Source of the DNA: Mycteria americana
Taxonomy: Eukaryota > Chordata > Aves > Ciconiiformes > Ciconiidae
Direction: 5' to 3'
Assembly: GCF_035582795.1 (NCBI RefSeq)
Contig: NC_134373.1
Location: 13,538,001 to 13,602,000 of the forward strand
Length of the DNA: 64,000 nt
Under the pieces are notes generated by a model. The model saw only the letters and a list, made by a program, of their open reading frames with translations. It was not told where the DNA came from and made no database searches. Shown in pieces: positions 11,201-20,984 of the stretch (positions are counted from its first letter, which is position 1; each line of letters starts with the position of its first letter). The translations under genes and the position numbers were made by a program.

Positions 11201-14200
11201 TTTATACCTGTTGCATCTTGAACCACCATTTATTAGGAATATCCAAAAGAAATAAAGATACACCACAATGATAGAGAAAAGGTGCTAACTTTCAGAGAGA
11301 AGAAAAAAAAACAAGCTTGATTTCTGCTTATTTATATTAAAACATTTATCTTTCACCTGAAACTTCGGTGCACTGAGAGGGCAACATCTCTCGTAGTCCA
11401 TGAAGACTTCACATCCATAAGTACATTGATATTTTCAGTGGTTTTAATCAATTCTGCACGGTCAGCTGCCTGAAAACGTCCTGAAAGGATGAGGAAATTA
11501 GTTTTAGAGAGTACTGTTACCTTCCATCATCATTTCTACATTAATACTTATTAGTGTCAAAAAGCTGTAAGTGTCAAAAGTTCCATCAGAAAATTTTTTC
11601 TCCCCACGTCCTGCCCTTTGTCAGCCTACATTCATATCAGGATGCCTCTGTCAGTGTGATGCACTCTGGTGGGTCAGGTGGGCTATGGATTTAAGAATGT
11701 GCAAAGCACTTTGGGTAATTACTCAGTGTTCCCTGGTACAAAAAAAAAAACAAAACCAAAAAAAGGCACCCAAACCAAAAACTTCCACTTGAAAGATTTT
11801 TTCAATATAGTAAATGATACTTTCTTCTCAAGGTACCGTGACAGTATTAGGTCAAATAAGCTCAGTTGGGTACTATCAAACAGCCTTTGTCACCAACACC
11901 ACAGGATTCAAAAATTCAACCAAACATGCCAGCAAGGCAACACTAACATTCACTGCTAAAAAACTGTAATGTATATTTATTTCCAAATAATTTTTTTTCT
12001 GGAAAACTTCTTTTTCTTTAATTCTTCCCAGTAGTGCAGTATTTGGATTTTAAATACAGTAATGCTTCCTTTAGTTGCCAGAATGTCCTTAAATTACTTA
12101 AATCACAAGATGTACTTACGATTTTTTTCAACAAACACTTTGCTAACAGGCTGGCTAATTCCAGTGGGAGCAGCAAACACAGGCTGCTGATCTGGGCTCT
12201 TTCTGTGCTCATCTTCAATGATGTCTTCCTCCTCCACTTCCAGCTCATTGCAACAGTGCGTTTCGGCTGGCCGAGGTTTTCTGTTGGCACAGAACATAGA
12301 ATGGGGCAGAGAAAAAACAGGAAGTAAAATGTAAAAGCTGAAGGCTCCTATGAACATTTAGCATGTCTAACTTGACTGCTAAGAACCGATCGGGCTACTG
12401 ACTTGTATAATATTACCTCCCTTTATAATTTTAAGGACTAAAGTTCTCATGGAGTTAGTTCACTAAAATCATAAAGCTAATCCTTGATTTTGGGGTTTTT
12501 CTATTTCAATTCCTTCCTGTGTCAAAACAGTAAGGTGGGAAGAAATACATATCAAGAGATTAACAATTAGAAAAAAAATATACAAATGAAATACAAGGTC
12601 AAGAAAGTAGACACTTTTGGTAGAAAGGCGACTAAAATGATTTAAAGGCACAGTTCTTGGAGAAAAGGCAAATAAAAAGGATGAGAAAGCAGTTTAAGTT
12701 TCTCATAAAATTAAGAAAAAGATAATAAGAATGAAAGAAAGCAGTTACACATTCTAATTTTCTCATGCATGTGACTGAAATACTAGGCTCATGTAAACGT
12801 ATTTAGAACTGTAATGCATCCAGGTACGCACAAAACAAACAAGTGAAGAAAGCTAGATCTTAACCCTGGAAAGAACTGCACTGCAATACTATTTATTGCA
12901 CAGGCTGAGTGGTATCGTGGGCTTCAAGACTTTACATCTCTGTAATGTGACAATGTAAAATGCTACTCAGCCACATTCACTATCACAGGTATTCCGAATT
13001 ATGAGCTATACTAGTTTTGTCTCACTTTGTTCTTTTTCTCTGTTTGCGGATCACTGTTTCTTCAGCTTCAGGAACATCCATGCCATTTCCATTCTGAAAT
13101 AAGGATGCAACATTTTGCTGGGTAAAAGAGGTCTCAGTATCTGAAGATTTAAAATAAACCACATGAAAGTTTTACAGTTTTCATAAAAATGGAAATACAT
13201 TCACTTAAATACATAAATAGTTATTATATAAACACAGTGATGTTATTATATAAAGTGGAAATACATTCACTTAAATACATAAATAGTTATTATATAAACA
13301 CAGTGAAACACAAAAAAGTGATGCCCTTCTGAGCTTTGAATGATATAAAGGATCTATTTTATCACTTCCAAAACTGTATTGCCATTATTGGCATGAGGGT
13401 TTGTACCCTATGGAATCTGAAATCGGAAACTGAAACTAACCTACCATTTGCTCGGAGATTACTTTCAGCTGTTTTAAGTACAAAAGCACAGGATTTGCAA
13501 TGTTTTAAGCCAAAATACAAGTTGGCCAATCATGTTTCTGTGTTACCAAGTTTTATTCAGTGCTCTTTCCAATCTACAATTATTTCACATACCGGTAGGT
13601 ATTTTCTTCTTCTTGCGTTTCCTCTGAGGGGGGACATCGTGAGGTTCAGGAGTTAGGGGCTCACTGCTTTCAGACTGCCGACGAACAGCTGCTTGGACGA
13701 TGCCATCTGAAAACCAGATGAAAAGATCCAGCAACCTTAATTCAGAGCCGCTGAGAAACAGGCAAGAAAAAGCTGCCATTTGCTACATTGTGCAGAATGT
13801 CTGTATTTGCCCAGCTTACAGCTGAGATGAAAACGTATTGGCTAGAAAACATAAAAGTTGGGAAACAGATGTGATAAGTAAGAGTATACAAGGTGCTAAC
13901 TAACAACCCTCCTTTCACCCTGACAGTTTCATGCCCAGGAGGAAATTTAAGTATCCAGAAGCAGCACAATTCTATTTGGGCATACAACAGAGGACTGACT
14001 GAAAGGAATCTACCACAGGAAAGAACTATACCTCTATATTTTTCCTTTTTACATGCAAAGATGATAATGCAAGGGACAAGAAAAATTAGCAGTTTTTTAC
14101 AAGCTGATTCATGCAGATACATGCTAAGGCAAAATAGTGTAATATCAAAGGGATATTTAAATGCTGAACAAACAGCCCAAGAATAAAGGAGGAGCAGGAT

Positions 14201-17200
14201 AAAACAACACTGAAGGATGTTTACTCCAGTCTGAGAGGTGAATTACGACGCTTTTGAGGAACTACATTTCCATGAGAAGTTAACATGAATTCATCAAATA
14301 CTCTAGAAGCAGTAGCATCAATTTGCATGATTAGGACTAGAAAGACAAAGTTACTTCTCCATTTTACATCACATCTGCCTTTTTATAGCTCTTTCAAGTA
14401 CTTCAGTTTTTATGCTAATAACTGAATCTATCCTTGTTTTCACTTCAAGCACGGCTTTTCCTACCTTTTAGAAAGGTTGTCTGTGCTAAAATGCAAAATT
14501 AACCAGCAAAGTAACGGCCAAAGCCAAGGTGTACTTTGTACCGTCATTCAGCTCCCCGAAAACAACAGTAGACAAAACTTGATCCTTGGGAAACCCTGCT
14601 AGCAACAACTCTACTTGTTGCATTTAAAGGTCTTTCAGTGAGCCCTCAACTGTATGCTCTTTTAAGCAAATAAAGGAGGTTTACTCATCAAAGCAACATA
14701 CAGTCCCAAGTCAACTGGTTTACAGAAATCCACGACATTCTATCAGCACATTCTGCTGTATCAAAATAGATCAGACTTGTAATCTTGTTCTGCAGATCCA
14801 CTTCTTGTCAAAATACAAAGCTCTCATGTTAGTCATATTTTAGGCTCTTAACTCTTTGATGGTAATGGAATGATTAACTTGTGACTTTATTTGGTCAACG
14901 AGTGAAATTGAGCCAATTTGTTAAATGAGTTTTATCTTAGTTCATTCATAAATTCAAGTACTTAACACATTCAACATAACAGTGTTCAGTATCAAGATGT
15001 GCTGAATTAGCAGGACCAGGAATGGATATAGGGAGAAAGAGTAGAGGATGGAACAAGTTACTTCAGTTAGCATTATAGACTTGTTCTACAATGACACCAC
15101 TTCGGGAAAAAGATTGCAGTTGTTCAATACAAAATCAATTGTAATAAATTAGCTGAGAACACTATTCAAAAATAAGAGTACAAGACTGAAAACTGTGTAT
15201 CTGTCAGGAGCTTGGCTACAGAGCAGGCCTCACCCAGGATTACAAACACGGTTTCCAGTCTTGGCATGACCTTACCTAATGGAGTCTTTCCTTTGGGCTT
15301 CCTTTTTTTGGGACGACTGAGTGGAATCTCATCTGCAGAACATAAAACAGAAGTATAGGTGCACAGTATGGAGAAACCTCCATTCCCCTTTTTTAACAGC
15401 CACTCTATTGCTAGTTAAGAAAGGGATTTCTTTTCACAAGTGAAGACATCCTCCACCTTTTACAGATAAGATGACAATTCACCAATTCACACAAGCAGGA
15501 GGAGTACAGAAGATGGCAAGAAAAAAGGATAGGAAATCTGTCTTAAGCACAACAGAGGCTAAATACGCACATGCATGTGTATTAAGTGAAAACTGAAATA
15601 CTCTGAATAATGCTCTGAAGAATAAACTTCTTGTTTAGAGCACAGTGACAACGTTCCCATTACCTTGATTTGATATGGAAATAGCAAACAGTAAAGAGAA
15701 CAAAGAAAAACAACAGACAGCTCTAGCAATAGCAGCTCAGGCATCCATGCAGTTTAAATAATCACCCTGCATTTAGGAAAAGCATAAGGCCCTATCTTTA
15801 AAGAGAGGATGAAGTGACACCAAAAGGAACTACCAGTGCTTATAATTCTCTTTAATGCCAGAATAACTCACCTTGGTTTCCACTTCACATTTAAGGAGAA
15901 AAGGTGTTGAAGAGCAGCATAAAAGGAACAAAGATGAGAAGAAAGTTAGTTTGGAATCAATTACAATTCACAACAGTGACATTCACACTGCTGCTTTTGT
16001 GATTAATTTCCTTATCCCCACTCCTAGTCCTCTTTATGAGCAGTTGTGTACAACAGGGTTAAGGGTACGAAGCATCGTCAAGACTCAACACTTTGTTAGT
16101 GACTATGCACAGTTTCTTGATTGGCTAGCTGTGGATCAGATTAAAAGCTTTAATGACCTGGCTAATTAAAACTTGTCTTACTGCCTGGTATGTAACAAAC
16201 CAACAAAAGTTATGAAACAACTGAGCGCATACATTACTAAAACCACACCATCATTATATCATCAATCATGAAAGTCACATTTGCTTTTAGGCACTTTGAA
16301 GGAATTCTGAAGTACCATGTCATAAAAACTATGTAATTGCCTTTCCTTCCACACTGCTCATTAGGGCACTGAAAAAAAGCCCAAATTTCACCTTATATTA
16401 TGTCAAACTGGTATACACCTATACCCCTATTCAAGAATATCTAGTCTAATTTCAGAAATTTCTGTTCTGAAGGATCTGTGATTCCGATACACTAAAGAAC
16501 AGGAAGCAAAACAAAGAGGGAAGGAAGAAGAGCTTGAAAAGAGGAACATCCATAAAACTGAAGTAGATGTTAATAAATCAAAGTAGGTATTTGTCTGAAA
16601 CTTTTTAAAGGGTTTATCTCTCAGAGTATTAAAACTGAGGTAATGTAGTAAAATTTCTTGGCCTCTGTAAAACTTTAAAATGCTTTGCATTCCTTGTAAG
16701 GGGTTCTGGGACAACAAGTTAGCAAGAAAAGCAAATACTTGTAAAGCTATTATGACTACTCAGATGTTTATTAAACATATTTCTCTTAATTTCATTACTT
16801 TTAAGAACACTGCAATACAGAACCGTGATCAATTCCATGGAATGAACTGATCTTACCTTGGCACTGGAGGGAGGGCACGAGGCGGGCACTGAAAGAAAAG
16901 ACAGGGACAAAAATCAACTTCTGTAAGTCTGAAACCACCTCTCTTCTGAGCGCCTGTTAAACCACTTCACAGGAAACAGCTATTTCCAGATATGGTCAGA
17001 ACATGCAGAGTATGTTTTGCTTCATACCCCTTCATTAAATGGTGAGAGACTCCTGATTGAGATGTTACATAAAAGTGCTCAGCACGACGCAGGAATAACA
17101 TGCTTTGCAATAACATATCTGTCCAACCGTTCTGATGGGCACTGCATTAGGGACAGGTACCGAATAGCTGTGTGCGAGGTGCAGCTTGCATTTCAACTTC

Positions 17201-19567
17201 GCTTGAATAATTTTCACTTTTCATATAAGGTCCTGCTTTCCCTGGAAAGCTTATCAGTCATTCTATTTAAATATCAAAATACTGCAATAATTTATGCGTT
17301 CAATATACTTGCACAGTCTATAGCGTGAGCCGAGTATTTTCTATGAATGAAGCTGTAAATTCAGAACAATATTAAGTAAAAGCAATAAAAAAGAAATAAG
17401 CTTATTTATAAAAAATACTTTTAAATATGATAAAATATTAATTTCCATATAATTTTGAAAATATTTACCAGCAGGTCAAACACAGCTAAAATCTAAAAAT
17501 AAGTATCTCCTGTTAACAATCTGAAATTGAGCTATTTGAACTATTGCACTTTCTCTCATCTAGAAAAAGGAAGGCAGTTTACTTTCAGATTTTCTATTCT
17601 ATAATTATATTGAAAGAGTATACAGGAATAAGTATTTCCCACTCTCCAAAAATTCAGTTGGTATCAGAAATAAAAAAGGTTGTAAGACTGCTAAGACTCA
17701 AGGATCCACAAACTTACCACTTGTTTCTTTCCCATTTCATTTGAAGCTGTTCCCTGAAAGAGGCACTGTGAACCATCCTCTGCTCCCTCACGCTGCTCAT
17801 GCTGAAGCTCAGCTAATTCTGAACTAAAAATAAGCTTCTAGCAGCCAGGATTAGCTGGATGTGAACCTTCCTGCCCCTGGGTTAGGGCCTGGTACTACTC
17901 CTGTTTGAAACAACAGCACTTCATTCTGTGGCAGCAAACGTTACTTGCACTGAAAAACCTGTAACTCCATGTGCTGGTACAGGCTCCAGTGAGCAAGTTT
18001 TACTTAGTTTGGTTTACCCAAAAGAAATGAGACACCTTGTGCAAGGAAGGGTTTGCAGGATTATGCCTCAAATCTCTCACCTGGATTTTGGCCATGCTGA
18101 AGACTGACAGCAAGTGCCATTTACACAGGTAGAGACCAGCACACCCTGAGCAGCATCCAGCAAACTGGTCAGGACTGGTCACACCATACAGGTGCACCGT
18201 AAGGGAGAAAAAATACTGATAAAGGTCAGAACTCATTACTTTTATTGTCTCCTACGTTCCTGTGGCAGTAATTATTAAATGTTTAGGATAGTTGATATTT
18301 TAAAAAACTAAAACCTAAAAAACCCTAAAAACTAAAAAAAAAAAAAAAAAAAAAAGGGGGCGCTTTTATGCAGCATTCACTACCTGTGCAGTAGTACGTC
18401 TGTGTTCTGCAGTACCTCTCTATTTTGTTACCTTCTACAAAACAAGTGAAAAGCAAATTAATTTATGTATCGTTTATTCCTTGCAACAAAGGAAATCACG
18501 TACAAGCAGGCAGTGCTGAACACTCATCTGTCCCATCTGTATGAAAGTCCCCAACTCTGCCATGCGAATATAAGCTTTACTCTATTGGTTTCCCATTTCT
18601 CCTGAAGGAACTCGCTCCAGACTCCGCAGAAAGGGTGAGTTTGGGCACAGGCTTCCAGGGACATTTCCTTTCTGACAGAAGAGCTGCTGAGTGCTAACGT
18701 GGCCATCGTGCCCCTGAAGGCAACAGACTCCCACAAACTGGGCAGCCGCTGCCTCAGTGAAACCCTGTGTTTGCACCCACGGGCCAGGCCGCAGGACGGT
18801 GGGACACAGCTGGGAACTCTCACTCGGGGGGAAAAACCGAACTACACAACCCCCTGGGCGTCCACTCAGGGACGCAGAGCAGCAAATGCCTTCGCTCCTA
18901 AGCGCGGCTCGTATGAAACAGCAGCAAGCACATGTATTTGCACCCCGAGTGCGGTGAGCCAAGCTGCCACCACCAGACCTCGGAGGTGGCACCGAGGGGG
19001 CAGTTATGCACAAACTCGAAGGTTTAACAACGCTTAACCAGTCTTTACAGATTTAAAGCTTCACATACTTTTTTTTTTCCCCGAGACATATATACGGATG
19101 AAAACATGCAAACAATGAGGAAATGCTTGCTCGCGCCCACAGCAAAGGATGAGCAGAAACGTGCGACCCCGCGGCCGGCGACATCCCACCGCCCGCGGGC
19201 AGCAGCAGGGCGGGCACGGCCGCCTCCCCGCCGGAGCGGGGACGCAAGAACCGCGCGGCGAGGGCACCCTGCTGCTCCCGCGTCGCGCTGCAGCTCCGTC
19301 TCCCCGGCAGCAGCTGCTGCCGCCGACAGCCCCGGTACAACTCTCCGGCAACGGCGCTCAGGCCGGCCCAAGCTCCCGCCAGTGCTCGCAGCCAGGCACA
19401 CCGGGCTCCAGCCCCGCGGGGCTGGCGCTGCCGCGGCCACCGGCACTTGGCCGCCCTGCTAGCCGGTCTCCGCCCGATCCCCTCCAGAGGCGGCCCCGCA
19501 CCGCCCCCCGCCCGCCCCGCCACCGCCGCACCCTCACCCGGCCGGGGCCCGCCCGCGGCGCCGCCAT
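5133..19567 (-). CDS. TMEM237: TMEM237 (transmembrane protein 237), complete, 14 coding exons
   Basis: TMEM237 is a tetraspan membrane protein of the ciliary transition zone; human mutations cause Joubert syndrome 14. Fourteen minus-strand exons join into 1230 nt (409 residues plus stop), close to the human length of about 408. The N-terminal half (residues 1-225) is soluble, with lysine-rich basic patches and an acidic stretch (about 145-160). Four hydrophobic segments follow at about 227-252, 268-288, 314-330 and 358-380. The conserved core includes [10 protein letters not shown]-like and [11 protein letters not shown] motifs. The first ATG lies in a CpG island at 19565-19567; a second in-frame ATG in exon 2 (17733-17735) could give a protein 16 residues shorter. 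Every junction keeps phase, including an 11-nt exon. The C-terminal tail differs from the mammalian one I recall. The gene is head-to-tail with MPP4 upstream. Identification is by remembered family sequence and is very secure. Confidence 0.97.
5480..5580 (+). mobile_element. CR1 LINE 3' end, 5'-truncated
   Basis: TCTAGTGGAAGGTGCCCCTG, CCCATGGCAGGGG and GAACTAGATGATCTTTAAGG are followed by CCATTCTATGATTCTATGAT. This is the classic CR1 terminus with its octamer repeat. It sits in the last TMEM237 intron, antisense to the gene. Confidence 0.93.
7177..7298 (-). CDS. TMEM237: TMEM237 coding exon 13 (membrane segment 4)
   Basis: The acceptor is TTTTCCCAG and the donor GTAGGA. The 122 bases encode [20 protein letters not shown] and [20 protein letters not shown]. 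Confidence 0.97.
8538..8631 (-). CDS. TMEM237: TMEM237 coding exon 12 (membrane segment 3)
   Basis: The acceptor is CTTCCAG and the donor GTAGGA. The 94 bases encode [20 protein letters not shown] and [12 protein letters not shown], matching the human YTPSSVNGSLW region. Confidence 0.97.
9104..9177 (-). CDS. TMEM237: TMEM237 coding exon 11
   Basis: The acceptor is GTAATCAG and the donor GTAAGT. The 74 bases encode [19 protein letters not shown] and then AAVASF, the loop before membrane segment 3. Confidence 0.96.
10146..10337 (-). CDS. TMEM237: TMEM237 coding exon 10 (membrane segments 1 and 2)
   Basis: The acceptor is CATTCAG and the donor GTAAAA. The 192 bases encode [20 protein letters not shown] and a second hydrophobic stretch, [20 protein letters not shown]. 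Both match human TMEM237 closely. Confidence 0.98.
10390..10640 (-). mobile_element. Possible old CR1 fragment, antisense
   Basis: CATCTGTTCAACCCTGCTGC, GATCTAGTTTTAAAAATTCT and CTTCTGCTTCCTCCCTTGAC resemble an older CR1 subfamily read in reverse. It lies in TMEM237 between exons 9 and 10. Diverged, so uncertain. Confidence 0.4.
11357..11480 (-). CDS. TMEM237: TMEM237 coding exon 9
   Basis: The acceptor is CCTTTCAG and the donor GTGAAA. The 124 bases encode [18 protein letters not shown] and then [15 protein letters not shown], just before the first membrane segment. The exon ends in phase 2. Confidence 0.97.
12120..12280 (-). CDS. TMEM237: TMEM237 coding exon 8
   Basis: The acceptor is GCCAACAG and the donor GTAAGT. 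The 161 bases encode the acidic segment [13 protein letters not shown] followed by the strongly conserved [17 protein letters not shown]. The exon ends in phase 1. Confidence 0.97.
13026..13140 (-). CDS. TMEM237: TMEM237 coding exon 7
   Basis: The acceptor is ATCTTCAG and the donor GTGAGA. The 115 bases include [17 protein letters not shown], matching the human NENGIDAEPAEEAVIQK region. The exon ends in phase 2. A 66-bp tandem duplication starts about 50 nt upstream of its acceptor. Confidence 0.95.
13191..13306. repeat. TMEM237: 66-bp tandem duplication in a TMEM237 intron
   Basis: A 50-base block beginning GGAAATACATTCACTTAAAT occurs without mismatch at 13191-13240 and 13257-13306, a period of 66 bp. 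It lies upstream of the exon 7 acceptor. Confidence 0.95.
13593..13706 (-). CDS. TMEM237: TMEM237 coding exon 6
   Basis: The acceptor is TTTTCAG and the donor GTATGTG. The 114 bases run from [12 protein letters not shown] to KKKKIPT, a second lysine-rich stretch in the cytosolic N-terminal half. Phase 1-1. Confidence 0.92.
15276..15332 (-). CDS. TMEM237: TMEM237 coding exon 5
   Basis: The acceptor is TTCTGCAG and the donor GTAAGG. The 57 bases encode [19 protein letters not shown], a conserved basic patch that resembles a nuclear-localisation cluster. Phase 1-1. Confidence 0.95.
   Translation of the reverse strand: MRFHSVVPKKGSPKERLH
15872..15882 (-). CDS. TMEM237: TMEM237 coding exon 4, 11-nt micro-exon
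   Basis: Eleven bases (TGGAAACCAAG) sit between an AATGTGAAG acceptor and a GTGAGT donor. Exon 3 ends in phase 2 and exon 5 begins by completing a codon after one base, so direct joining gives an in-frame stop. Inserting these 11 bases restores the frame and gives PVPS-GNQ-DEIPLS, matching the human PVPSQDDIPLS region I recall. Short exons are easily missed, so this rests on frame logic plus the strong donor. Confidence 0.8.
16857..16888 (-). CDS. TMEM237: TMEM237 coding exon 3
   Basis: The acceptor is TTTCAG and the donor GTAAGA. The 32 bases encode [10 protein letters not shown], a proline-rich motif conserved in the family. The exon ends in phase 2. Confidence 0.92.
17718..17753 (-). CDS. 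TMEM237: TMEM237 coding exon 2
   Basis: The acceptor is CTTTCAG and the donor GTAAGT. The 36 bases encode [12 protein letters not shown] in phase 0-0. The internal ATG (MGKKQV) is an alternative start, which would matter if exon 1 is non-coding in some transcripts. Confidence 0.85.
18300..18360. repeat. A-rich tract with A22-G5 run
   Basis: AAACCTAAAAAACCCTAAAA-like sequence leads into 22 A and 5 G, in the first TMEM237 intron. It could be simple-sequence expansion or the tail of an old insertion; no target-site duplication was recognised. Confidence 0.7.
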
Positions 19568-19790
19568 GCCGCGCCCGCCGCCGCCGCCGGTCTCCCGGGC
19601 GCCGCGGGGAGGAGCCGGCGCCCGCTTCCGCCCCGCGCCGGGGCTGCGGGAGCGCGGCAGGCCGAGGCTGCGGCCCCCCCAGCGGCGGGGAGGCCCGGCG
19701 CCCCTGTCCCACCTGGCATCGCGTCCTCTCGGGTGGTTCCGGCAGCAGAGCGAGCCCGTCCCGGCGCGGCGGCGCCCCTCGTCCCGCAGG
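18950..19790. promoter_or_regulatory. TMEM237: CpG island, TMEM237 promoter
   Basis: A dense GC- and CpG-rich block, with several GC boxes (CCCCGCCCC / GGGCGG type), surrounds the first TMEM237 exon in an otherwise AT-rich window. Its position just upstream of and over exon 1 makes it the promoter of TMEM237, read leftward. Long open frames inside it on both strands are composition artefacts. Confidence 0.85.
19538..19567 (-). CDS. TMEM237: TMEM237 coding exon 1
   Basis: Thirty bases encode [10 protein letters not shown] inside the CpG island, followed by a GTGAGG donor. The exon ends in phase 0 and joins exon 2 in frame. The 5' UTR continues to higher coordinates, and the transcription start is not resolved. 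Confidence 0.75.
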
Positions 19791-19891
19791 CAAAATCACA
19801 TGCACGTTAGTGGGAAAACAAGGTTTCTGGCCTCCTTTAGCTTGTAGCCACGGACACAATTTGCAAAACGAAGTTATACATAGTAAACGGG

Positions 19892-19912
19892 AAAAAAAAA
19901 AAAAAAAAAAAA
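19892..19912. repeat. A21 run upstream of the TMEM237 CpG island
   Basis: A run of 21 A on the plus strand, about 100 bp outside the CpG island. Confidence 0.9.
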
Positions 19913-20792
19913 GAGTAGGAATGTGATAAAATTTTGTTCCAGCACAAATGGTACAAGAAGCAAATGCAACTCTACTGTGAACATCTTTCTTTTCTAATAG
20001 TGAAAGCAGATCTGTCTGTAAGCAAACACATGAAAAATAGGCAAGGAGAAAGAGTAGACAAAGGCTGGAGAAAAGGCAGCAGAAGTTTGGAGCAGCACAG
20101 CACAGAGCTGGCACCAGTCTCACCCTCCACCTGTACTTACCCTGCACCAGCAACCCCATGCTGGTCACTCCAGTTTTACCTCTAAACAAGGAATACAGTT
20201 CTCATTCATCTGAGTTGATGGAACAAAAGAAAAGACATGCTACATGTATTGTGAAGACAACTGTGGTTTCTAGAGTCATTTTTATTGTGACAACATTATC
20301 TGCTCCTGTCTTAAAAGGTAAAAAGGATAAGCACAAACCAATACTTTCATAAATAACACTCTTTGCTCAAAGACAGCATGCGAAAAGAACATGCTTGGGA
20401 CTGAACACTGAGTATCATTAGTGAGTAAGGCTTCCAGAATGTACATGTATCACAGTACCAGAATGACCATAATAAAAAGAAAGGAAAGGAATTTTCTGTA
20501 GCTATGTACAAGTAAATTATGCAGATACATGAAAAAAATAGATTTTTCTTTATTCTTGTAATTGAGAGCTCACAGTATTTCCTTTTTTGTACAAAAGTGG
20601 ATGCAACTGTAACATAAAAAGCTGAAAAGCTACACAGAACATAGGATGATTATATCTCCTGTAGCAGCTTCTTTCCTAATCCTCTTCCAAATCCCTCACA
20701 TACAAAGATAAATTCTTGCAATCCTGACATTAGGATTATTCTTGAAGTAAAACATAAGCTGTAATCTTTCTGAAGCTGCCTGCTGCTCAGAA
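19913..20792 (-). other. MPP4 3' UTR and MPP4-TMEM237 spacer
   Basis: The DNA between the MPP4 stop and the TMEM237 promoter carries two AATAAA signals on the minus strand (20549-20554 and 20281-20286). Nothing else was recognised, so the spacer is very short. Confidence 0.6.
20549..20554 (-). terminator. MPP4: Candidate MPP4 polyadenylation signal
   Basis: AATAAA on the minus strand lies 239 nt beyond the MPP4 stop codon. A second AATAAA occurs at 20281-20286. Which one is used cannot be told from sequence. Confidence 0.4.
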
Positions 20793-20984
20793 TTAGGGCT
20801 GAGTGTCTGAGCATATCCATATTGCAGGGACCCACTGGGGCTCGTCCTGTGCGCGATGGACTGCTGACAGCAGCTGCGCAGATGCTTCTTGTAAATTGTC
20901 ATTCACAATCACTTGATCAAAGAACTGACCAAACTGAGCTTCCATTTTCTTAGCTGAATCTTCCATCTCCTGTAAATCTTCTTC
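20793..20984 (-). CDS. MPP4: MPP4 coding exon 22 with stop
   Basis: The acceptor is CTCGCAG. The 192 bases encode [20 protein letters not shown], then [14 protein letters not shown] and [16 protein letters not shown] with a TAA stop, matching the human C-terminus WVPATWISSDTESQ. Confidence 0.97.
   Translation of the reverse strand, partial: EEDLQEMEDSAKKMEAQFGQFFDQVIVNDNLQEASAQLLSAVHRAQDEPQWVPAIWICSDTQP

Noticed and set aside
18300-18360. Interstitial telomere repeat (CCCTAA-like)
   Set aside because: The units CCTAAAA and CCCTAAA are irregular and few; A-rich simple sequence explains them better.
19149-19847. 232-residue rightward frame in the same island
   Set aside because: Same reason: a low-complexity Pro/Arg/Ala translation of GC-rich DNA on the strand opposite TMEM237.
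19053-20189. 378-residue leftward frame over the TMEM237 CpG island
   Set aside because: Composition-driven. It runs through the promoter, exon 1 in another frame and the homopolymer A tract, and resembles no protein I know.
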